Positions 14,144 through 16,146 of a stretch of DNA of 16,146 nt are shown here, piece after piece. The position numbers and the translations under genes were made by a program. The DNA is from Betaproteobacteria bacterium (lineage in GTDB: Bacteria; Pseudomonadota; Gammaproteobacteria; Burkholderiales; SG8-41). The DNA lies in contig JACOVL010000046.1 of NCBI GenBank assembly GCA_016177355.1, positions 1-16,146 on the forward strand, written 5' to 3'. The notes beneath the pieces are model-generated. The model saw nothing but the letters and a program-made list of their open reading frames with translations. It did no database searches and was not told the DNA's origin. Positions within the stretch are counted from its first letter, which is position 1. Every line of letters starts with the position of its first letter.

Positions 14144-14235
14144 GCGCCCGGGCTGGAGCACGAGAAACAACACGATGCAGAGCAACAGGACGATGATCCG
14201 GCAGGTCCGGCTCAGTGGCCCGCTATACTTCCGGC
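14144..14235. promoter_or_regulatory. Intergenic region before the glycosyltransferase
   Basis: This 92-bp stretch follows the operon. No stem-loop with a T-tract was found after 14143, so the operon's terminator is either Rho-dependent or beyond recognition. The only promoter-like element is the TATACT hexamer at 14224-14229. Confidence 0.5.
14224..14229 (+). promoter_or_regulatory. Candidate -10 element of the glycosyltransferase gene (leaderless arrangement)
   Basis: TATACT matches TATAAT at five of six positions. Exactly six bases separate it from the ATG at 14236, the same spacing as at phoD, so the predicted +1 is the start codon itself. No Shine-Dalgarno sequence lies before the ATG (TTCCGGC). 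No good -35 element is visible. Confidence 0.45.
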
Positions 14236-15507
14236 ATGGCCACGGGCAAGCGCATCGTCCTCGCCGCCTTCGGCTCGCTCGGCGATCTGCACCCGTACAT
14301 CGCCGTCGCGCGGGAGTTGAAACGCCGCGGCCATCGCCCGCTGATCGCGACCTTCGACGATTACCGGGCGGCGGTGGAGGCCGGTGGCGTCGAGTTCACC
14401 GCGATGCGCCCTTCGATGTCCGGCTTCGGCGATTTCTCCTCGGTGATGGAGCGGCTCGTGGACCCATGGCGCGGGCCCGAGCGCCTGGTGGGGATGTTCA
14501 TGTCGCACGTGCGCGAGAGCTACGAAGACCTCTCGCATGCCGCTGCCGGGGCCGATCTCCTCGTCACCCACCCCATCGCGTTCGCCGGGCCGGCGCTGGC
14601 GCAGAAACAGGGGCTGCGCTGGGCTTCCACCGTGTTATCGCCCTTGAGCCTTTTTTCCGCCATCGATCCGCCGTTGTTCCCCGCCGCGGGCTGGCTGCGG
14701 CATGTGCGCAAGCTCGGGGTCGCGCCGTACCGGATGGTGCTCCGGATCCCGAGGTTCGTGATGCGCCGTTGGGAACGCCCGCTCTACCGTCTCCGCGCCG
14801 AGCTGGGATTGCCCACGCCGGGACCCATCGCGCAGATGGAAGGGCAGTACTCGCCGCGGCTCAATCTCGCGCTGTTCTCGCGCCTGCTCGCCGCGCCGCA
14901 GCCCGACTGGCCGGCGAACACGATGGTATGCGGCTTCCCGCGCTACGACGGCCCGCCGCCGGATGAATGCATGCAGCGCGAGCTCGACCGCTTCCTTGCG
15001 CCGGGCGAGCCGCCCATCGTGTTTGCGCTGGGTTCTTCGGCCGTGATGGTCGCGGGCGATTTCTGGCGCCACGCGATCGAGACCGCGCGCCGCCTCAGCC
15101 GCCGCGCCATCCTCATTACCGGCAGGCCGCCGGAAGAGTCCGGCGCGCTGCCGCCATCGATCAAGGCGTTCCAGTACCTGCCCTACTCCGCCGTCTTTCC
15201 GCGCGCGTCCGCCATCGTGCACCCGGGCGGCATCGGCACGCTCGCGCAGGCGCTCGCCGCCGGCCGCCCGCAGCTGGTCGTCCCCGTCGCCTTCGACCAG
15301 CCCGACAACGCGCAGCGCGCGGTGCGCCTCGGCGTCGCGCGCAGCGTACCGTTCCGGAAAGCCGCCGCCGGCACCATGGCCTCCGAGCTGGAGAAGCTGC
15401 TCGCCGCGCCCGGCTACGCTGCGCGCGCCGCAGCCACCGGCGAGCGGATCGGCGCTGAAGATGCCGCGGGCGCCGCCTGCGGCGCGCTCGAGCGGCTGCT
15501 CGGCTGA
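14236..15507 (+). CDS. Glycosyltransferase, GT1/UGT-like (GT-B fold)
   Basis: A 423-residue protein of the family-1 glycosyltransferase type. The N-terminal acceptor domain opens KRIVLAAFGSLGDLHPYIAVARELKRRGH, with the conserved G-S-x-G-D-x-x-P at about 13-20. The C-terminal nucleotide-sugar domain has PPIVFALGSSAV and the donor-binding motif VHPGGIGTLAQALAAGRPQ...PVAFDQPDNAQR (H329, G331-G332, D354-Q355). Such enzymes move a sugar from a nucleotide donor to a lipid, sterol, rhamnolipid or natural-product acceptor; neither donor nor acceptor can be read here, and no pathway genes are adjacent. No signal peptide is seen. A GTG at 14215 would add seven residues but would overlap the TATACT element; homology begins at the ATG at 14236. 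Confidence 0.88.
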   Translation: MATGKRIVLAAFGSLGDLHPYIAVARELKRRGHRPLIATFDDYRAAVEAGGVEFTAMRPSMSGFGDFSSVMERLVDPWRGPERLVGMFMSHVRESYEDLSHAAAGADLLVTHPIAFAGPALAQKQGLRWASTVLSPLSLFSAIDPPLFPAAGWLRHVRKLGVAPYRMVLRIPRFVMRRWERPLYRLRAELGLPTPGPIAQMEGQYSPRLNLALFSRLLAAPQPDWPANTMVCGFPRYDGPPPDECMQRELDRFLAPGEPPIVFALGSSAVMVAGDFWRHAIETARRLSRRAILITGRPPEESGALPPSIKAFQYLPYSAVFPRASAIVHPGGIGTLAQALAAGRPQLVVPVAFDQPDNAQRAVRLGVARSVPFRKAAAGTMASELEKLLAAPGYAARAAATGERIGAEDAAGAACGALERLLG

Positions 15508-15561
15508 GCAGGCGTTTTCTGCTACGCTTGAGCCTGAACGAATCCGCTGCAAGAGGCGATC

Positions 15562-15975
15562 ATGGCGCAGAAATCCGACGACAGACCGGCCGAAGCGAAG
15601 ATGGACTCCGCTTCGCTCTATCGCGAGGAAATCATCACCGACCGCAAGGTCGGGACGATCCGCATGCTGACGCCGGTCAAGAGCGACGGCTCGACCGACG
15701 CCAGCCGCGCCGTGATCTACGTCGGCGAGGCGCAGATCCTCACCAATGCCGGCGCACTGCCCCTTTCATTCGAGATCGAGGCGCAATCGCTCGATGAAGC
15801 GGTGAAGAAATTCTCCGAAATGGCCAGGGACGCGGTGGAAAAAGCGGTGCGCGAGCTGCAGGAGCTGCGCCGCCAGGCGGCTTCCTCGATCGTCGTGCCG
15901 CAGGGCGGCATGGGCGGACTCGGCGGCCTTCCAGGCGGCGGCATGCCGCCTGGCGGCAAGATCCAGATTCCGTAA
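15562..15975 (+). CDS. Uncharacterised 137-residue soluble protein with Gly/Pro/Met-rich tail
   Basis: I do not recognise a named family. The protein begins MAQKSDDRPAEAKMDSASLY and has no signal peptide or membrane segment. Residues about 20-70 look like beta strands (EEIITDRKVGTIRMLTPV, RAVIYVGEAQILTN, LPLSFEIEAQ). Residues about 72-108 form a charged amphipathic helix (LDEAVKKFSEMARDAVEKAVRELQELRRQ) that could be a coiled coil. The last 25 residues are low complexity: GGMGGLGGLPGGGMPPGG. The ATG at 15562 has AGAGG six bases upstream. An extended -10-like TGCTACGCT lies at 15520-15528. A cytoplasmic, perhaps oligomeric, protein is likely; nothing in the sequence gives a function. Confidence 0.75.
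   Translation: MAQKSDDRPAEAKMDSASLYREEIITDRKVGTIRMLTPVKSDGSTDASRAVIYVGEAQILTNAGALPLSFEIEAQSLDEAVKKFSEMARDAVEKAVRELQELRRQAASSIVVPQGGMGGLGGLPGGGMPPGGKIQIP
15931..15953. repeat. GC-rich perfect 9-bp inverted repeat in the 3' end of the small gene
   Basis: CCAGGCGGC (15931-15939) and GCCGCCTGG (15945-15953) are exact reverse complements around a five-base loop, GGCAT. It encodes the Pro-Gly-Gly tail, 22 bases before the end of the gene. In RNA it would be a very stable hairpin, but no T-tract follows. It may simply reflect the Gly/Pro codons. Confidence 0.6.
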
Positions 15976-15995
15976 TGAGGCAGATCTCGTCGTCG

Positions 15996-16008
15996 CTGAC
16001 CGGGTCAG
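15996..16008. repeat. Short palindrome between convergent gene ends
   Basis: CTGACCGGGTCAG lies between the stop of the small gene at 15975 and the minus-strand stop at 16010. A five-base-pair stem with a CGG loop is possible. With no T-run on either strand it is at best a weak bidirectional pause or terminator. Confidence 0.3.
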
Positions 16009-16009
16009 G

Positions 16010-16146
16010 TTAGAAGTAGGCTTGACCGGGCTTGATCGGCGGCTTCCAGTCGGCCCTGCCCCACGGCCCGTCGCCGTTTTCCCGGATGTAGGCGACGCGG
16101 CCGCGCTTCGTCGGCACGCGTTTGCCGGAAAACAGCCCCTTCAGCC
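16010..16146 (-). CDS. C-terminal end of an unidentified protein (runs off the right edge)
   Basis: Read on the minus strand, the last 137 bases contain one open frame that ends in TAA at 16010-16012. The last residues read GKRVPTKRGRVAYIRENGDG and then PWGRADWKPPIKPGQAYF. Codon use is GC-rich and like that of its neighbours. The visible 45 residues are basic, aromatic and proline-containing, and do not match a family I recognise. It is convergent with the small plus-strand gene, with about 34 bp between stops. Confidence 0.5.
   Translation of the reverse strand, partial: LKGLFSGKRVPTKRGRVAYIRENGDGPWGRADWKPPIKPGQAYF

Noticed and set aside
15996..16008. Palindrome considered as a Rho-independent terminator
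   Set aside because: The stem is only five base pairs and no T-run follows on either strand. Kept only as a short repeat.
1..16146. tRNA, rRNA, CRISPR array, insertion sequence or prophage genes
   Set aside because: No regularly spaced repeats, transposase or integrase motifs, or recognisable tRNA/rRNA sequences were seen by eye. A tRNAscan or Infernal run would settle small RNA genes.

Overview
The window is about 16 kb of high-GC, gene-dense bacterial chromosome. Genome style and gene content (NirBD, a PP2C-kinase fusion beside a nitrate transporter, a PA0069-type radical SAM protein, a DUF2520 protein) suggest a proteobacterium, most likely a betaproteobacterium. That placement is inferred from protein families only; there is no rRNA or other taxonomic marker here.

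Layout. Positions 1-1257 (minus): the 5' part of a radical SAM gene, preceded by a DUF2520/PanG-like Rossmann reductase gene. 1407-2945 (plus): a Tat-exported PhoD-type phosphatase. 2954-3794 (minus): a CDGSH iron-sulfur protein followed by a ferredoxin-reductase-like gene broken by an internal out-of-frame deletion. 3795-4123: a 329-bp regulatory region. 4124-14143 (plus): a tight six-gene operon for nitrate/nitrite assimilation. 14236-15507 (plus): a family-1-type glycosyltransferase. 15562-15975 (plus): a small uncharacterised protein. 16010-16146 (minus): the C-terminal end of an unidentified gene.

The operon is the centre of the window. A NarK/NasA-type transporter brings in nitrate or nitrite. 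A cytoplasmic molybdopterin nitrate reductase (no Tat signal) reduces nitrate to nitrite. NirB and NirD reduce nitrite to ammonium with NAD(P)H. Instead of a NADH-dependent electron-transfer subunit, the operon ends with one polypeptide that fuses a four-cluster DmsB-like ferredoxin to a DmsC-like quinol-oxidising membrane anchor. This suggests a quinol-fed assimilatory nitrate reductase held on the inner face of the cytoplasmic membrane. A protein that joins a PP2C phosphatase, a Ser/Thr kinase and a C-terminal membrane segment is translated between transporter and nirB, and is a candidate post-translational regulator.

Upstream of the operon there is a sigma-54 promoter with exact -24/-12 spacing, and about 120-150 bp further upstream two NtrC-like 17-bp sites with centres 30 bp apart. 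This architecture resembles glnAp2 and predicts induction by nitrogen limitation. Two flanking genes (phoD and the glycosyltransferase) each have a -10-like hexamer placed so that their ATG would be the first transcribed base, suggesting leaderless mRNAs.
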